A DNA stretch of 38,745 nucleotides from an uncultured Alphaproteobacteria bacterium (GTDB taxonomy: Bacteria; Pseudomonadota; Alphaproteobacteria; Rhodobacterales; Rhodobacteraceae): assembly GCA_913031285.1 (NCBI GenBank), contig CAJWEI010000031.1, positions 1-38,745 of the forward strand. The letters are read 5' to 3'. Position 1 is the first letter of the stretch. Every line of letters begins with the position of its first letter. A program made the translations under genes and the position numbers. Below, piece after piece: positions 37,715 to 38,745 of this stretch. The notes below the pieces were generated by a model. That model saw only the letters and a list, made by a program, of their open reading frames with translations. It did not search any database and was not told the origin of the DNA.

Positions 37715-38072
37715 CTGCTGCCATATTTCGTTTAAAAGGCAACCACTGTTTTATTGGTCGGAGTTAAAGGGTTTGGTTCGCTGGGGTCCTCTCAATTCCT
37801 TCGCTACGCGCTAGGATCAGTTGTCTAAAAGGGTAGCGCGAAATATTAGCATAGTTTGTAGTTAATCGAATAATGGGTAAAAAGTTAATTTAATTATGGA
37901 TTTTGCAATGCTGTACAAATCACGCTCAATTAATGCGAAAATGTCTGAACAACTTATATGGAACCTACCTATTTCGCTAAGAAAAATGTTTGTCTGTGTC
38001 TGATGAGGCTATGGTGGAGGAGTATAACAGCGATTTAGGGCAGAGTTTGCAATCTGAACCCCATATGAACAT
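37715..38072 (+). other. intergenic region with a strong hairpin
   Basis: A 358-base gap. CGCGCTA (37807-37813) pairs perfectly with TAGCGCG (37834-37840), 20-base loop. A competing fold pairs TCGCTAC (37801-37807) with GTAGCG at 37833-37838. It may mark the end of the RACo transcript although no T run follows. A short open stretch near 37980-38080 (with AMVEEYNSDLGQSL) shows no family. Confidence 0.4.
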
Positions 38073-38594
38073 TCAATAAAACTCTACTTCCGAAATTAGA
38101 ATTTCAGCTTCGTAATTTTTTCCATACGCAACTACGCCCACTGTTATGATCTGAGATGGATCGAGAGCCCACCGCAACATACGAGAAGAACGTTCAAATT
38201 TTGAGAATGGCAATTTTATCTCAATCCATTGCTTCGGGACATAGAATTCTTGCCGATAATAATGCCAAGGGACAAAAGACCCCGCGACTCTCAAATGAAT
38301 GTAGTATGTATCTTCATTGCCTTTAACCAGCAATCTAACGCCGTCCAAATCCTTAGCTGCGTCTTTACCAACATTTGTGCGAACTTGAATAAAACCGCCG
38401 TTATTTGCTGTGGAAACACTTCCTTTGAGATGGATTATCTTGCCGTTATCCAAATTTTCAACGCGCGCCGAGCCCGTTGAAACGCCCCCCATGACTGTAT
38501 CAGCCAAATACGTCCAATCAGACTGATCAATCATATTTTGAGCCTCCAATTGGCTTGTTATAGTCATCATTAGCGAGAAAATTAAAAACCGCAC
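38073..38594 (-). CDS. CIA30-family secreted protein
   Basis: A 173-residue protein of the CIA30 family (named for the mitochondrial complex I assembly factor 30, NDUFAF1), a jelly-roll beta domain. Motifs: WTYLADTVMGGVSTGSARV near the N-terminus, LKGSVSTANNGGFIQVRT, DGVRLLVKGNEDTYYIHLR and the final VGVVAYGKNYEAEILISEVEFY. A Sec signal (MRFLIFSLMMTITSQLEAQN) is present, so the protein is exported. The start is GTG at 38594, supported by AAGGAGG six to seven bases upstream. In bacteria the role is not established, and the exported location argues against complex I assembly in the cytoplasm. Confidence 0.88.
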   Translation of the reverse strand: MRFLIFSLMMTITSQLEAQNMIDQSDWTYLADTVMGGVSTGSARVENLDNGKIIHLKGSVSTANNGGFIQVRTNVGKDAAKDLDGVRLLVKGNEDTYYIHLRVAGSFVPWHYYRQEFYVPKQWIEIKLPFSKFERSSRMLRWALDPSQIITVGVVAYGKNYEAEILISEVEFY

Positions 38595-38745
38595 CTGCCC
38601 CTCCTTTTCTGGACGAAATTCGAAAGAGTAATTCCAAAATCTTTAGAGTGATCCTTGCCCACCTTCCAAATTAAACACTCACGCCAGTTTTGAGATAATT
38701 TTATTATATCGCATTTCCAGTTTGAAATTACTTATTTAAAATAAA

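Noticed and set aside
37976-38060. Short coding-like stretch before the CIA30 gene
   Set aside because: About 30 codons with no start context or family; not distinguishable from chance.

Overview
The window looks like part of the chromosome of a low-GC marine alphaproteobacterium, most likely Rhodobacteraceae (roseobacter group). Reasons: many family members have a typical alphaproteobacterial form (DUF502 protein, rpsB-tsf pair, class II DAHP synthase, GlxA-type regulator, RACo-like activator, CIA30 protein), ABC transporters are abundant, and base composition is moderately AT-rich (impression by eye, not calculated). No rRNA, tRNA, CRISPR, insertion sequence or phage gene was seen. Species assignment is inference only.

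Left part (1-7801). A very AT-rich edge with a possible gene end leads into a scar where a hotdog thioesterase gene is joined to an XRE-cupin regulator gene, both now broken. An orphan YejA-type peptide-binding protein follows on the minus strand. Upstream of it lies a plus-strand run of three perfect hairpins ending in a terminator, a good candidate small RNA. Then come a DUF502 membrane protein and a tightly coupled minus-strand set (DUF4198 periplasmic protein, psuK, psuG) for pseudouridine breakdown. A HupE/UreJ-like membrane protein diverges from it, and the two divergent genes overlap at their 5' ends.

Middle part (7802-24684). rpsB (with a structured leader) and tsf are followed by a complete branched-chain-type ABC transporter operon read livG-livF-livH-livM-binding protein, preceded by a GlxA/AraC regulator on the same strand. 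A class II DAHP synthase diverges from the regulator. An 809-base gap precedes yicC, gmk, a gamma carbonic anhydrase and a Cys/Met-metabolism PLP enzyme, the last three joined by 4-base overlaps. Then come glutaryl-CoA dehydrogenase and a DadA/PuuB-like FAD oxidoreductase.

Right part (24685-38745). Two adjacent peptidase-family genes are dead: an M20 amidohydrolase with its centre deleted and an M24 creatinase/ectoine-hydrolase-like gene with two in-frame stops and one frameshift. After a DUF1624 acetyltransferase-like membrane protein come surE, pcm and an NlpD-like lipoprotein with a degenerate LytM domain. A small FlgM-like hypothetical gene follows with a convincing sigma-54 promoter, then rsmB-like and guaB, then a ureohydrolase and a RACo-like corrinoid activator without visible methyltransferase partners, and finally a CIA30-family secreted protein.

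Most of the window is ordinary housekeeping and transport. I do not see a clearly novel multi-gene system. The most promising items are the three-hairpin RNA, the sigma-54-driven FlgM-like gene, the DUF4198-psuK-psuG coupling, the rpsB leader, and the three separate sites of gene decay.
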